From positions 120,654,148 through 120,718,147 of the forward strand of contig CM071598.1 of the NCBI GenBank assembly GCA_036435485.1: DNA of 64,000 nt, read 5' to 3'. The notes below the pieces were generated by a model that worked only from the letters and a program-made list of their open reading frames with translations, ran no database searches and was not told where the DNA came from. The position numbers and the translations under genes were made by a program. Each line of letters starts with the position of its first letter. Position 1 is the first letter of the stretch. The stretch comes from Saposhnikovia divaricata. Taxonomy: Eukaryota > Streptophyta > Magnoliopsida > Apiales > Apiaceae. Shown piece after piece: positions 12,540 to 25,337 of this stretch.

Positions 12540-13645
12540 TGTTGGGACAATCAGATCTTGGAACTGCGATTTTTGATACAATAAATTAACGAGTACGAAT
12601 AGAAAAGTCACCTTGTTAACGGTTGATTCCACGCTCTTCTATTGTATTCCCAAATTCCCTTGAGCGAAGTGTGGCCTTCGTCTTCTCAAGTTAACCTCTC
12701 TTCTTGCTCCTGGGTGGCTACAAAATTTTTTCGACCAACCCTAGCAAGAAGAGAATAGAAATATATATAGGGCTACAATAGGGATCATGGATAATTAGGT
12801 TAGGCCTCCAAATGACATTCCGAGCCCAGCCCAATGTCATTTAATATTAATTCAATCCACTAAAGAATTAATATTTGCACTACCTTTCCTAATACCGTAA
12901 TTTAATTAATTAATTCGGTTCCAATATTATTTGCTTATTAAATTCCCCATGTTTAAAATATCGCATGTCCATTAATTAAATAAATTACTGATAATTCATT
13001 TAATTAATATCTTTTATCCTTGATCATCCACTCAACCTTTATTTAATTATGCCGGAATAAATCCACCTGCAGGGTTTCACAGAATTAAATCTTTTTGAGC
13101 TTTCAAGGGGACATCATTAACCTGAATATTATCAGGACATGGATTCCTTCTATAAATAATATTAACCATATATATTATTTCATCACCCAAAATATAATGA
13201 AATAAATCAAAAGAATTATTTCATATATAAATCAAAGCATGTAAATAATATACACGTGTCAATTACTATATCTGGATTAAGAACCTAAGCATTAATAATA
13301 ACATAGAATCTTAGTTCTCCTTCTTAATCAGTATTAGGGAACAATTCTAAATTTGATCATGTTCAATATACACAAAGTATACTAGTATTATTTATTAGTC
13401 AATATAAACTAATCTAAATAATACTACAGCCATTCCAGTGGATTGTCTAACTCCACCTGTGCTGTGAACCTTATTATATTATATAAACCGTATTTAACAA
13501 TCTAATATTCTGTATCTCATTTGATACTAGATTGTCCACAATATATAATATTAGACAGCATGTAAACATTTAAATGATTCTCAATAAAACTGGGCCAGAA
13601 ATAAATGCATATACTTTAAATAAATATTTTCAGTATACACCAACA
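12540..13645 (-). repeat. 3' LTR of the copia element
   Basis: 1106 bp, TGTTGG...CCAACA on the minus strand, nearly identical to 23746-24851. It is bordered on the left by AAGTA and on the right by the polypurine tract. Confidence 0.95.
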
Positions 13646-13660
13646 ATCTCCCACTTATAC
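13646..13660 (-). promoter_or_regulatory. Polypurine tract of the copia element
   Basis: The minus strand reads AAGTGGGAGAT directly before the 3' LTR start (TGTTGG). This is the position and composition of a plus-strand primer. Confidence 0.85.
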
Positions 13661-13715
13661 TCAAAATATTCTATGAGTATATCAGTGTTTATTTAATCCA
13701 CTATTACACAAAAAA

Positions 13716-14230
13716 CTATGTGTCCATCCATCTGACTCCTATCGCTTCCACATGCCTGTCAAAAACCTTGGCTGGCAAGCTCTTTGTGAAAGGATCTGCC
13801 CGGTTGTCTTCTGATGATATGTGAGCCACAACTATATCTCCTCGCTTTATGATTCCTCGTATGAGATGATACTTACGTTCAATATGTTTAGCTGCTTTGT
13901 GATCTTGCGGTTCCTTCGAAATTTGCCACAGCACCAGTGTTATCACAATACACTGTCAAGCTCCTAGGCAAATTAGGTACCTCATCCAAGTCCAAAAGGA
14001 AGTTCCTGAACCATACAGCCTCCTTTGCAGCCTCAGAGGCCGCCACGTACTTGGCTTCCATGGTAGAGTCTGCAATGCATTTCTGCTTTACACTCCTCCA
14101 TATAACGGCTCCACCTCCCAAAGTAAAAACATATCCCGAGGTTGATTTCCTCTTATCCCTATCTGATTGGAAATCTGAATCAGTATATCCCAAAGGAAAT
14201 AGATCTGAGGCCTTGTAAATTAACATATAC
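13716..14230 (-). pseudogene. Copia polyprotein C-terminus (RNase H), detached and frameshifted
   Basis: This continues the polyprotein of 18722-22157 across the inserted solo LTR. The first frame (14226-13888) reads YTDSDFQSDRDKRKSTSGY, GGGAVIWRSVKQKC and ADSTMEAKYVAASEAAKEAVW. These are the canonical copia RNase H blocks, including the catalytic Asp of YTDSD, the Glu of MEAKY and the Asp of CDNTGA. One extra T in a short run near 13920 shifts the frame. The next frame (ending 13716) gives KEPQDHKAAKHIERKYH and ADPFTKSLP, the expected C-terminus. There is no start of its own. Confidence 0.9.
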
Positions 14231-17200
14231 TGTAATGCCCCGACTTCTCAATACTGAAAATATACTTTTTATAATAAAATAGACTTTGATACAGGGGAAT
14301 TTTAGAAAAATTCGACATGAAGTATTCGTAAATCGGACTATCCACCTGTATTTCAACCCAAACCAAATTTCAATTAGCAATTACAAATATAACTTAATAC
14401 ACCAACGATTCCTCACCGAGAATCGATTCCAGGTTATGGTATGAAACAAGAATCTAAATTATACAAATTATTACAACTTCTATTTCTGCTCCGAATACAA
14501 AATTACTATACCATGTAATTCGTAGCGCAATCCCAATCTGTGCTTACCCGCTCTAGCTCCGAAATCTATCCTGTATAGATTGCCTCATTGCTCTCATTCG
14601 CAGGGATAAATGTAATAGATCATCCTTAATCCTAACTGCAAAGGTTAGGTAAAACAAAGCAAGAGTGAGCCAAAGAACGCTCAGCAAGTTAATAATATAG
14701 TGAAACAATAATATTTCAATGATTTATTGATGAACAATATCAATGACCAAATAATCTCAAGGAAAGAATTCAATTTCCATCATAGGATAAACTTTCCATT
14801 TTTGTCAAATCATAAATATTCAAGAAAACATTCCTTTTCTTAAAAACCATTCCATTATTAAAACGTACTTTCCATAAAACCTTTTTAAAATCATTTCAGT
14901 TGATTGCAGTTTTTTTTTTCACGACTACGGACAATACGGGTGATCAGCCACGTAAAGTCCCCATTCCTTTGAAATTTGGTTCCCAATTAGGCAACACATT
15001 GGCCTTTAATGCTGGACTAGGACCACCCTAGCCTCTTACGCTAAATAAAAATGCTGGACTAGGACCACCCTAGCCTCTTACGCTTTTCCAATTTATAAAA
15101 AATTTATTATTAATAATTTAAAACATTTCACTTTTAAGTCCTTTACACTCACTGATAACAGATCAGCCCAGTATAAGGAATTTTTAAAAAAAACATCTTT
15201 AAATAAATTAAGCCATTTTAACGAGTAACAATAAAAGATTAAGAGTTAGGGAAGTAAATAATATAAGGAATCATAAACAGCAAAGCAATAAGATTAAACT
15301 AAACATGGTACGGTTCAACAGAACAGAGTCATATATCAACAAGGAAACATAAATCAATTAAGGGACGAAACAATTATTAAGATTCTAGAAATTGAACAAC
15401 AATTTATAAGAAAATTCATGGAATAAAGGAATGAAGTGATCTGAAGTTCAACAATAGTTCTTTGAGTACTGTACAAGCTATAACCACTTATTTCAAGGAT
15501 TATCAATTTATGAAATTACGTTGTAAAGTTCGAACAGACAGAATAGATTTGAATAGATAAAAATGAAGATTTAAGAAATTCTCAATTATCCAAGGTCTCA
15601 CTCCTGTCGGCTAAGCACTCATAGGATTTAGCTGCCAGAACCGGCATGACAATAAAGAGTTTGAATAATTAAGAAGATCTCAATTCATTCTCGGTTTTAA
15701 CCGTCATTGAGCAACACATGCCTCAACAATAGTATAAAACTCGAATTAGTTTACAATAATTTGAAGAAAAACGCTCTTTGAAAAATATTAATAAAGACGA
15801 GGAATATTGAAATAAATAAATTTTAAAAGAATTCAACACCTGAACAATAGGTGAGGAAAATAAACAGTGACGGAATAATTTGAGAATGAGTGTTTGTAAA
15901 TTAATAGAAGAAAAATGTCGCTGGAAATAAAATGAAAGGTATAGGCACTAGCAAAAAGATCTGCAAGGAGCATTGTATATTTAACAGCACAGGTTCGTAA
16001 TAATTCAGAATAAATATGAAGAATACAGTTGCTTGCAAGAAGGAATTTCGAAAGAATAATAAATAATACAAAAAGTTTCACATCACTTGAACAATAAGTG
16101 AGGGATAGTAAACTTGCCTCAATACACGCAGTTTCCAATTCTAACATCTCAATTCCTTACTCATTTTACATCAGTCTCCACCTCTTTATACATTGGCCTT
16201 TGTTCGATCACACCTCCGTCTTTCTTTAATAACTTGTCAGCCTCTACACGAGCTCACTCGTCAACCCCGATAATTATCTCATTTCTCAAGATGTCATCTA
16301 CACGTGCACTGGCTCCTAGCTGGCCTCTTACTGGTACCTATGTAAAGTTAAGGAACTACTTCAGTACACTCATAACTTTAATCGTATAATTCTATTCTAC
16401 CCAATCGTGTCCTATTTTGATTTACAACATAACACGTATAGCACATATTGACCACATTCTCAAAATAGTACAATATATCCATATAAATCACATAAGCACT
16501 TAGCACATATCATATACTTACACTCATACCTTTTAATACGTATATCAAATCGATTTACAAATAATTTTTATCAAATTACTATAAGAATTACAAAATAATT
16601 CTAACAATATTTGGACAGCACCGCCTTTATAATCTCGTCTAATCCGCCAGAATATAACCAACCCAAACAAGTAATCAGGCCATATCTCACTTTAACATCA
16701 ACTCAATACACCTTACAAAGACCACGAAACATAATAGCACGTACATTTCATTTTTAGGACTTAGAACCAAACTAACATTCTTAATAGCACTTACAATTAT
16801 TATTCTAAACATAATACATGAATTACTAATCATATACTACATTCCTTAATCATTAATAGTCATCAAATTAAACTAATTACTACCTGCCAATTCACTACAC
16901 AAATTAATTAATGCTAATAATTAATATAATTTCGAATTAACATGCTTTATAAACCAACAAAGCCAAATCCTCTAGTACAGATACATAACACATATTTGTT
17001 GTTCTTTTTTTTTATACGAACTACACCATTCCTATAAACTTAATAGCTTCGAAAAATTCAATCAATGGTTAAACATTACTCATGCGGCAAGTTTTATTCA
17101 TAATTTAACACATACAATTTATCAACTAACATCCATCAAGATTCATCAATTCGTGACATTTGAAGAATGCCTCACAGCTACATATAATTACAAAATTTTC

Positions 17201-18721
17201 GAAAGCTTCCTACCCAAACACGGAAACACACCCGAAAACAACCCCAAAACTCATACACATAGTACATAGGAACCAGCAATTCAACAACCCAGCAACAATA
17301 ACCAACTCAAAAACAAACTAATTAAGAAGACATATTCAATTCACAGGTTGTACACACACACAGGAACACTGCTTACCCTCGCACAAAATCACAGTAACAA
17401 ACTCACCCACACCATTCTTGCAAGCACACGCACGCACACTTATTCAACACCTAACTCGGGATTACACAAACACCTAGACAGTACCTACACCAACACCAAC
17501 TTCTGCCATAGCACACAACATACCCAAACACTCACCCACTACAACCATACACACAGGGTTTGGTTTATACACAGAACAAACGCTAACATTACAGCGACAC
17601 AACTGCAGGATGAGCAGAGGCGGGGGAAAAGAATCGTCGACCAAAGTTGTGACAGTCCGAATGAAAGGAAAAACGAGAGAGGGAGATAGAGGAGATATTG
17701 AGAGAAACCGTGAGAGAGATAGGAGAGTTTTCGAGAGAGATTTAGTGAGTTCGGGAGAGAGAGAGGTTGAAAGAGAGATCGTGGAGAGAGACCAGAGACA
17801 ACAAACAGTGTAGCAACTTCAAAACTCAGCTTGGAACTCCTTGAACACCACAACTCGACACAACCCAGTTCGCACACACACACGGCTTGTAGTGCAAAAA
17901 CCAAACCATACCAGCCCAAAATCAAGACAAAAACCGGAGTGGGTTTCATAGTTTTCCTCACGAAATGACATACCAGCATAACAGGGGTACACAAACAACC
18001 ACACGGAGGGGGAGAAGCTGAACGAGGTCGAGAGAGAGATGTATAGCAAGAGAGATTAAAGAGGTTAAAGAGAGATTAGGGAGAGCTCGAGAAGACTCGA
18101 GAGAAACAGAGAAGAAACAGAACAACTAAAAAAATGAAACTGGGGAAAAATCTGGTAAGTTAGAGATTAAAAGACAAGGGCATTTTCGACATTACACATC
18201 ACATATCTATTTAAAAATCGAATTTAAATGGGAAAATAATGAAAATTAAATCTTTTCACTTTTAAAATATAGAGTACAAAATTACGAATACCCACATATT
18301 TTTAAAATATTTTTAGGATCATAAATGAATTAAATATGAATTTTACAAATTACGATCCTTTAAATACTATAAAACTCTTACAATCATTCTAAAATACTTA
18401 AACACTCAAAATAATTCACCCAATAATTTAAAAACTAAATAATTATACAAAGATAATATTACAAAAGATCTCATGATTTTTAAATATTCTGACGATTTTA
18501 TAAAATCGTACAAAAATCAATAGTGCATAATTTAAATAGATTTTAAGTCACAAAATTCAAATAAAAATACACGGACTCACATTCCACATATAAATCATCA
18601 TATAAACATGCAAACACGACGCCACATATATTTAACTAAAAAAAATCACACCATAAAATCCATATTTAATATTAAATTATTAATTAATAATAATAATTAC
18701 GATATTTTCTAGGGCGTTATA
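14231..18721 (+). mobile_element. Solo LTR (about 4.5 kb) inside the copia RNase H
   Basis: Starts TGTAATGCCCCG and ends GGGCGTTATA, flanked by the 5-bp duplication TATAC (14226-14230 and 18722-18726). The normal terminal CA appears mutated to TA. There is no coding capacity, primer site or internal domain, so it is best read as a solo LTR left after recombination between two LTRs. It shares a 'gcaagagtgagc...gctcagcaagtt' segment (about 14655-14690) and an 'aacttgcct' motif with the solo LTR at 52123-55902. The TGTAA(C/T)GCCCC start suggests a large-LTR Ty3/gypsy family (possibly Tekay-like; inference). A duplicated 'gctggactaggaccacccta' unit lies at 15021-15080, and GA-rich tracts lie at 17650-17800 and 18020-18115. 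Confidence 0.85.
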
Positions 18722-21700
18722 TATACTCCTTAGTCCTTCTCAGGTACTTGAGTATAGTTTTTACTGCACTCCAATGTTCCTGACCTGGGTTTGACTGATA
18801 TCTACTAATCATGCCTACAACAAAGCAGATGTCAGGCCTCATACATAACATAGCATACATTAAGCTTCCACATGCCGAAGCATAAGGAACTGCTTTCATG
18901 CTCTCTATATCCTTAGGTGGCGAAGGACACTGCTCCTTGGATAGAGCCACTCCATGCTTAAAAGGTAGAAAACCTTTCTTAGAGATCTGCATGTTAAAAC
19001 GAGCTAATACTTCATCAATGTAGGGCTCTTGAGATAAAGCCAACATCCTTTTCTTGCGATCCCTTATTACTTTGATCCCACGGATGTATGCCGCTTCACT
19101 TAAGTTTTTCATTTCAAATTGTTTGAACAACCATGCCTTTACTGATGACAACATCTTAACATTGTTTCCAATGAGTAAAATGTCATCTACATACAGTACT
19201 AGAAAAACCACTGCATTACCCTCACTTCTCTTATACACACATGATTCGCTTGGACTTTGATCAAATCCATATGACTGGACTGCCTGATAAAAACGAATAT
19301 TCCAGTCCCTAGAAGCTTGTTTTAGTCCATAAATAGACCTCTTAAGCTTACAAACAAGATGCTCTTGGCCTTCCTTAATGAATCCTTTTGGTTGTTGCAT
19401 ATAGATGGCTTCCTCAAGACTTCCATTAAGGAAAGCTGTCTTGACATCCATTTGCCAAATCTCATAATCGAGATGAGCTGCTATAGATAAAAGAATCCGG
19501 ATCGACTTAAGCATAACAATCGGCGAAAAGGTTTCCTCATAATCGATCCCTTCTTTCTGAGTATACCCTTTCGCAACAAGTCGTGCTTTCCAGGCTTTCA
19601 CCTTTTTGTCAGATCCTCTTTTCTTCTTGTAGATCCACATACATCCAATGGGTTTTACACCTTTGGGTGATTCCACGAGCTCCCAAACTTGATTGGAATA
19701 CATAGATTCCATCTCAGATTCCATTGCCTTTTGCCATAGATCTTCAACTTTATCTAGAATTGCCTCTTCGTATGTCCTGGGATCCTCATCATGTTCGCCA
19801 GAGACCAAGTCCGAGGACTCTCCCAAAAACATGAATCTATCTGGTTGTTGAACAACCCTCCCACTACGACGAGGCACTGGTGCAGTATTAGTGTTAAGTT
19901 GTGCATTTTCTTGTGGCTGTTCTACTTGTACTATTGGCACTTGGGGATTATCTGTCCCTCCCACTAGTTCCTCTAAAACGATACTACTCATGGGTTTATG
20001 GTTCATTATATAGTCTTCTTCTAAGAATCTAGCATTGGTGCTAACAATGATATCTCGATCCCTAGGACTATAAAATGAATAACCTTTCGTTCCCATGGGA
20101 TAGCCTACAAACAGCCTTACTTCTATACGAGATTCTAACTTGGTCGCGTTCTTGTTCAGCACATGTGCTGGACAACCCCAAATCCGAATATGTCTTAGAC
20201 TTGGTTTGCTACCAGTCCACAATTCTATTGGAGTCTTGGGAACCGACTCAGAAGGTACCAAGTTCAGAAGGTAAGCCGCTGTTTCTATAGCATATCCCCA
20301 AAACGATTTGGGTAAATCTGAATAACTCATCATCGATCTAACACTCTCTAAAAGAGTCCGATTCCTTCTCTCTGTTACACCATTCTGCTGAGGTGTGCCA
20401 GGTGCAGACAACTGGGATGTGATCCCATTTTCTGATAAATATTCCCTAAATTCTCCAAGCAAGTATTCGCCACCACGATCTGATCGTAGTGACTTGATAC
20501 ATTTTCCAAGATGTCGCTTCTCCGCACTTGCTTTGTACTCTTTGAATTTTTCAAAACACTCAGACTTACGGCGCAACAAATAAATGTACCCATATCTAGA
20601 ATAATCGTCAATGAAAGTGACAAAATACTCATAACCTCCTCTTGCTTGGATACTCATAGGTCCACATAAATCAGTATGAACCAATTCTAACACTTCTTTG
20701 GCTCTATTCCACTTTGCCTTAAAAGGCCTATTAGTCATCTTACCTTCCAAGCAGGATTCACAAACTGGAAATGGTTCCACTGCCAACGAGCCTAATGGCC
20801 CATCTACTACCAGTCTTTGAATCCTCCTCAAGTTAATATGACCTAATCTTAAGTGCCAAAGATATGTTTGGTTCAATTCAGAAGGTTTCTTTCTTTTATT
20901 TGAGCTAGAAAGAATGTTATTAGTTTCCTTATGTTGCAGCATTGGTTGGATAGGATTAATAATATATAAATTGTCTTGCAATGTACCAGAACATATAACT
21001 CGTTTATTCATCATAATAGAAACATTACGATCCAAACAAACATTATAACCATCAATGGCAAGTTTAGAAAACGAAATTAAATTCCTTCTAAATGAAGGTA
21101 CATAAAGACAATTGTTCAAAACCAAAATCCTATCATCGCCAAAAGATAATGTAATTATTCCAACTGCAACTACTGCTACTTTCATAGCATCTCCCATGAA
21201 CACATATATCTCGCCATCTCTAAGCATTCTGGATTGCTGGAACCCCTGCATAGAGTTACAAACATGGTCAGTGGCTCCTGTATCTACACACCAAGTGCTC
21301 GTAGATATAGCCGCTATATATGTTTCTGTAACTAGAGAAAGAGACATACCAGTATTGTTTGTCTTCTTAGGAAGAGGACAATCCTGTTTCCAGTGACCTG
21401 ACTGCTTGCACCTGAAGCACTTGCCCTTAGGCTTTTTCACAGCACCTTGAACTCCCACTTCATTAGCAACCTTTCCAGCTTTCTGTGTCTGTACCTTTTT
21501 CTTCTTCTTGCCTTTCGGCTTAGAGGAAGAAGCTTTCTCAGTCACATGCACTTGAACATTCTGCTTAAAGAGTCCTTCAGTTGCCTGAAGTTCTGTCAGA
21601 AGTTCCCCGAGACTATACATCCTTTTGTTCATGGTGTAATTCAAGCGGAACTGCTCAAAACTTTTGGGCAGACTCATAAGGATGATATCGATCTGGGTTT

Positions 21701-22157
21701 CACCATCAATATCAGCACCAAGGATCTCCATCTCATTCAGATGAGACATCATCAGGAGAACATGATCCCTTACAGGTGTTCCTTCAGCCATCTGAGTGTT
21801 CATTAAAGCCTTCATTGCTACTTGCCTAGCAGCCCTATTCTGTTCTCCAAAAAGTTCCTTAAGATTAAATAGCATTTCTGAAGCAGTGGCCATAGCCTGA
21901 TGCTGATGCTGCAAAACACCCGACATTGCTGCCAGAATGTAACATCGCGACATCTCATCAGCCTTAACCCACCGCTTATAATACTCCTTCTCACTTTCAG
22001 GAGCATCTTCAGCAGGCTGATCTGGCTTGGGTTCATAAGTGCAAAATTTGTACTCCTCAGCAGTCAACACTATGTCCAAATTACGTTTCCATTCAATATA
22101 GTTCGGTCCAGTAAGTTTGTTATCCTTAAGTATGGTGAATAGTGGATTAAAGCCCAT
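18722..22157 (-). pseudogene. Copia gag-pol polyprotein, truncated by insertion in RNase H
   Basis: The intact frame gives 1146 residues from ATG at 22157. Domains in order: gag (1-240), CCHC zinc knuckle CFRCKQSGHWKQDC (247-260), aspartic protease with DTGATDH (292-298), integrase zinc-binding His435, His440, Cys466, Cys469, integrase core Asp495, Asp560 and Glu596 (the last two separated by 35 residues), and reverse transcriptase (about 815-1060) with KARLVAKGY, MDVKTAFLNG and YVDD at 989-992. All key residues are present. At 18721 the frame runs into the solo LTR, which supplies a stop within three codons. The RNase H remainder is at 13716-14230. A full product would have been about 1.3 thousand residues and would have packaged, cleaved, reverse-transcribed and integrated the element. 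Confidence 0.92.
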
Positions 22158-22287
22158 AATGATCTAATCCTGAGAATCATACATGTAACACATAATCAGA
22201 GAGTTGCACAAATCTTAAAACCTATTGGTTTCCTCTAAAAATTAATTAAAATTATTGCATTAATATTTAAACACCATAAGTATCTGG

Positions 22288-22714
22288 TACGCCACGATGG
22301 GTGACATATATACCACTTAAATTCGTTTAAATATTACTTCGGTCCTATTACTAAATAATACGCCACGTTAGGGTGGACTATATATTATTTTTCATAGCTA
22401 AGTGTATACCATTATTAAATCTTAAATTACTTAAACCGAATACATCCGTTTGATATATTAATGGATAATTCCCAGGTCTCGGAGGAGTCACAACGGCCTC
22501 GCTTAATACCCGATTCCTAGACAGAATTTTCGATAGTCAACATCAAAAGAGTATTCAATTTTCGTTACGAATTCTATGAAACTTGGTACGTCACGTTAGG
22601 GTGATCTATATACCTTTCAATATTCGTAATTTAATTTAAGAATTTTGTTCAAGTAATTTCTACAACCTTTTAAAATACCGTAAATAGTATGCCACGTTAG
22701 GTGATCATATATAC
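22288..22714 (-). repeat. Four spaced copies of a 'CACGTTAGGGTG' leader motif
   Basis: Copies start near 22288, 22358, 22587 and 22688. Each is about 27 bases with a conserved 'acgccacgttagggtg' core followed by 'atatatac'. The shared motif at 22462-22560 lies between copies two and three. The role is unknown; it could be a cis element or an RNA structural element. Confidence 0.7.
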
Positions 22715-23147
22715 GATCTACATTATTTAAAAGGTTATATTACATACAAAATAATGGAGACCGTGGGATTTAATTCCTAATTAATTCCCTAACCCACTTA
22801 GAATTTTTATTTAAAATTGAGGAATTTTATCGAGCATGCATCGCCTTATGTTATTTAATCGCAGTCCACATGTATCAAAATACACAAAACACATAACATA
22901 ACAGCATGCTATTCATGATTAAAGCATAATAAATAAATACTATGTCCATGTCGTCCTAATTATGTTAAACATGCAATTAAAAAATAATTACACACATAAT
23001 TAACAACACACATAACATAATTAACTAAATCAATAATCAAAATCAGTGGAAAAAATTAAAATAAAATTTTCCACTATTATGGCCCCTTGAAAAAAAATTC
23101 CAGCCTGCTGTCTGCTGAGAAAAATATTTTCTGCCAAAAAACCGCTG

Positions 23148-23255
23148 TTGCGCATGACAAGCATGCGTTACAGCGCTGGAAGGACTATTGCGCAGGATGC
23201 GCATGCGTTACTGCCGTCCAGAGGCTGTTGCGCAGGACAGACCTGCGTTACACCT
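23148..23255. repeat. Three copies of a 24-base GCGCA/TGCGTTAC unit, about 40-base period
   Basis: Units of the form 'ttgcgca...gcatgcgttac' begin near 23148, 23188 and 23227 and stand out from the AT-rich surroundings. The same flavour of sequence (TGCGCAT, GCATGCG) recurs in the foldback element at 28405-29225. Confidence 0.6.
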
Positions 23256-23726
23256 CTTCAACAGAATTTTTTTTTTTTGCACGCGCGCCGCCTCTCCTCT
23301 GTCGCCTGTTGCTTCTGTTTCTGTTCACAATCTTTCACACCAAACCAACAGCAGCCTTCAACCAGCTTCGCAGCGGATAAATTTTTTTCTCCGTTTTGAT
23401 TTTCGATCGCACATAATTGTTACAAAATACCCGGATTATACAAAATCCATCAAACAATTACATAAAAAATAGATCTAATACAAAACTAATTTGTAAAATC
23501 TATTCTAACACGATCAACCCTCGTGTTTTACAACCACGATAAACCACGTGGAAACTAAACAAAATAACCACGATTAAACCACGTGGGATCCAAACACATA
23601 ATTAAAATATACATGGCCATAATAGTGGATAACAACCTGCAAATCAGAATATACAAGCCTACCACTATATACATGCATATATAATTACGACATGGACATC
23701 GTATCAAAAATCGCAGAACCATTGAA

Positions 23727-23745
23727 CCTAGCTCTTGATACCAAT
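23727..23745 (-). promoter_or_regulatory. Primer-binding site of the copia element
   Basis: The minus strand just inside the 5' LTR reads TTGGTATCAAGAGC, a near match to the complement of the initiator tRNA-Met 3' end (TGGTATCAGAGC) used by most plant copia elements. Confidence 0.8.
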
Positions 23746-24851
23746 TGTTGGGACAATCAGATCTTGGCACTGCGATTTTTGATACAATAAATTAACGAGT
23801 ACGAATAGAAAAGTCACCTTGTTAATGGTTGATTCCACGCTCTTCTATTGTATTCCCAAATTCCCTTGAGCGAAGTGTGGCCTTCATCTTCTCAAGTTAA
23901 CCTCTCTTTTTGCTCCTGGGTGGCTACAAAATTTTTTCGACCAACCCTAGCAAGAAGAGAATAGAAATATATATAGGGCTACAATAGGGATCATGGATAA
24001 TTAGGTTAGGCCTCCCAATGACATTCCGAGCCCAGCCCAATGTCATTTAATATTAATTCAATCCACTAAAGAATTAATATTTGCACTACCTTTCCTAATA
24101 CCGTAATTTAATTAATTAATTCGGTTCCAATATTATTTGCTTATTAAATTCCCCATGTTTAAAATATCGCATGTCCATTAATTAAATAAATTACTGATAA
24201 TTCATTTAATTAATATCTTTTATCCTTGATCATCCACTCAACCTTTATTTAATTATGCCGGAATAAATCCACCTGCAGGGTTTCACATAATTAAATCTTT
24301 TTGAGCTTTCAAGGGGACATCATTAACCTGAATATTATCAGGACATGGATTCCTTCTATAAATAATATTCACCATATATATTATTTCATCACCCAAAATA
24401 TAATGAAATAAATCAAAAGAATTATTTCATATATAAATCAAAGCATGTAAATAATATACACGTGTCAATTACTATATCTGGATTAAGAACCTAAGCATTA
24501 ATAATAACATAGAATCTTAGTTCTCCTTCTTAATCAGTATTAGGGAACAATTCTAAATTTGATCATGTTCAATATACATAAAGTATACTAGTATTATTTA
24601 TTAGTCAATATAAACTAATCTAAATAATACTACAGCCATTCCAGTGGATTGTCTAACTCCACATGTGCTGTGAACCTTATTATATTATATAAACCGTATT
24701 TAACAATCTAATATTCTGTATCCCATTTGATACTAGATTATCCACAATATATAATATTAGACAGCATGTAAACATTTAAATGATTCTCAATAAAACTGGG
24801 CCAGAAATAAATGTATATACTTTAAATAAATATTTTCAGTGTACACCAACA
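23746..24851 (-). repeat. 5' LTR of the copia element
   Basis: 1106 bp, nearly identical to 12540-13645. It should carry the element's promoter. It is bordered on the right by AAGTA. Confidence 0.95.
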
Positions 24852-25110
24852 AAGTAGTCACCTAGACATGAATCTTTCATATCAATGAAGTCAATACACA
24901 TCCTTTATTCTCCATTTGCCTTCCTGCCTCTTGGAATCAAAGTTTTTTTTAATTTTCGGATATGCGCTTCATGAGCGAGTATCCTCCCTCCTAAAGTCTT
25001 CGGAGCCAATCCTTTGGATCCATGGGGATGCGAAGGCCTGACCCTCCTTCGAGCTCCTTGCCTGGTTCTCCTTATAAGATAGTTATCTCCATCAGTGGAT
25101 GACAAATCCT
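24852..25110 (-). pseudogene. Ty3/gypsy reverse transcriptase, N-terminal part
   Basis: The minus strand reads RGRKANGE, a stop, then RMCIDFIDMKDSCLGDYF directly up to the copia junction. This matches the gypsy RT block that normally reads like RKKNGKWRVCIDFTDLN. Together with 12255-12539 it shows that the copia element landed inside RT. A stop replaces the conserved Trp. Confidence 0.75.
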
Positions 25111-25337
25111 CAATAGTATAGGGTCCGGAGAAATCACGACTCCTTCATTGGCGTTCTAGGTTTTGAATGCATTAGGCACATACTTCTCATGAGTAAATCG
25201 ATGGTTCTATCAGCAACTGGGAATGGTGACAACCCATAAACGGGGTTTTGAGTTATTGGGATTAGCGTGATGGTGGTGGCGATTTGTGCTCCTTGTGCTC
25301 CATTAGCTAGAGGTGAGACCATCATATGTGTTCGCAC
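25111..25337 (-). pseudogene. Unassigned gypsy coding remnant (gag/protease side)
   Basis: An open frame at 25134-25349 on the minus strand lies upstream of RT, where gag or protease should be. I see no zinc knuckle or protease motif. It is treated as an eroded part of the gypsy polyprotein because of position only. Confidence 0.4.

Larger units (their letters stand above)
22158..23745 (-). mobile_element. Copia 5' leader with internal repeats
   Basis: About 1.6 kb of non-coding DNA lies between the 5' LTR and gag. It contains four copies of a 'gccacgttagggtg...tatatac' motif (22288, 22358, 22587, 22688) and a block at 22462-22560 also found in another copia leader (4805-4905). Near the LTR side there is a GC-richer part (23090-23380) with three copies of a 24-base unit. 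Short open frames here do not resemble proteins. Confidence 0.8.
12540..24851 (-). mobile_element. Nearly complete Ty1/copia retrotransposon inserted in the gypsy RT
   Basis: Two LTRs of equal length (1106 bp) begin TGTTGG and end CCAACA on the minus strand. The flanking 5-bp duplication is AAGTA (12535-12539 and 24852-24856). A tRNA-Met-type primer-binding site lies next to the 5' LTR and a purine tract abuts the 3' LTR. A single gag-pol frame lies between. I count about 13 LTR differences by eye (about 1.2%), so it is fairly young. Net length without its own insertion is about 7.8 kb. It is inactive now: a solo LTR splits the RNase H region and a single-base frameshift lies near 13920. Confidence 0.95.

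Noticed and set aside
17539..18049. Overlapping frames of up to 151 codons on both strands
   Set aside because: They arise from GA/CT-rich, low-complexity DNA inside the solo LTR and show no protein-like features beyond composition.
23087..23472. Three overlapping plus-strand frames of 83-97 codons
   Set aside because: All lie in the copia leader on the strand opposite its transcription; no start context or homology, and the DNA there is a short tandem repeat.
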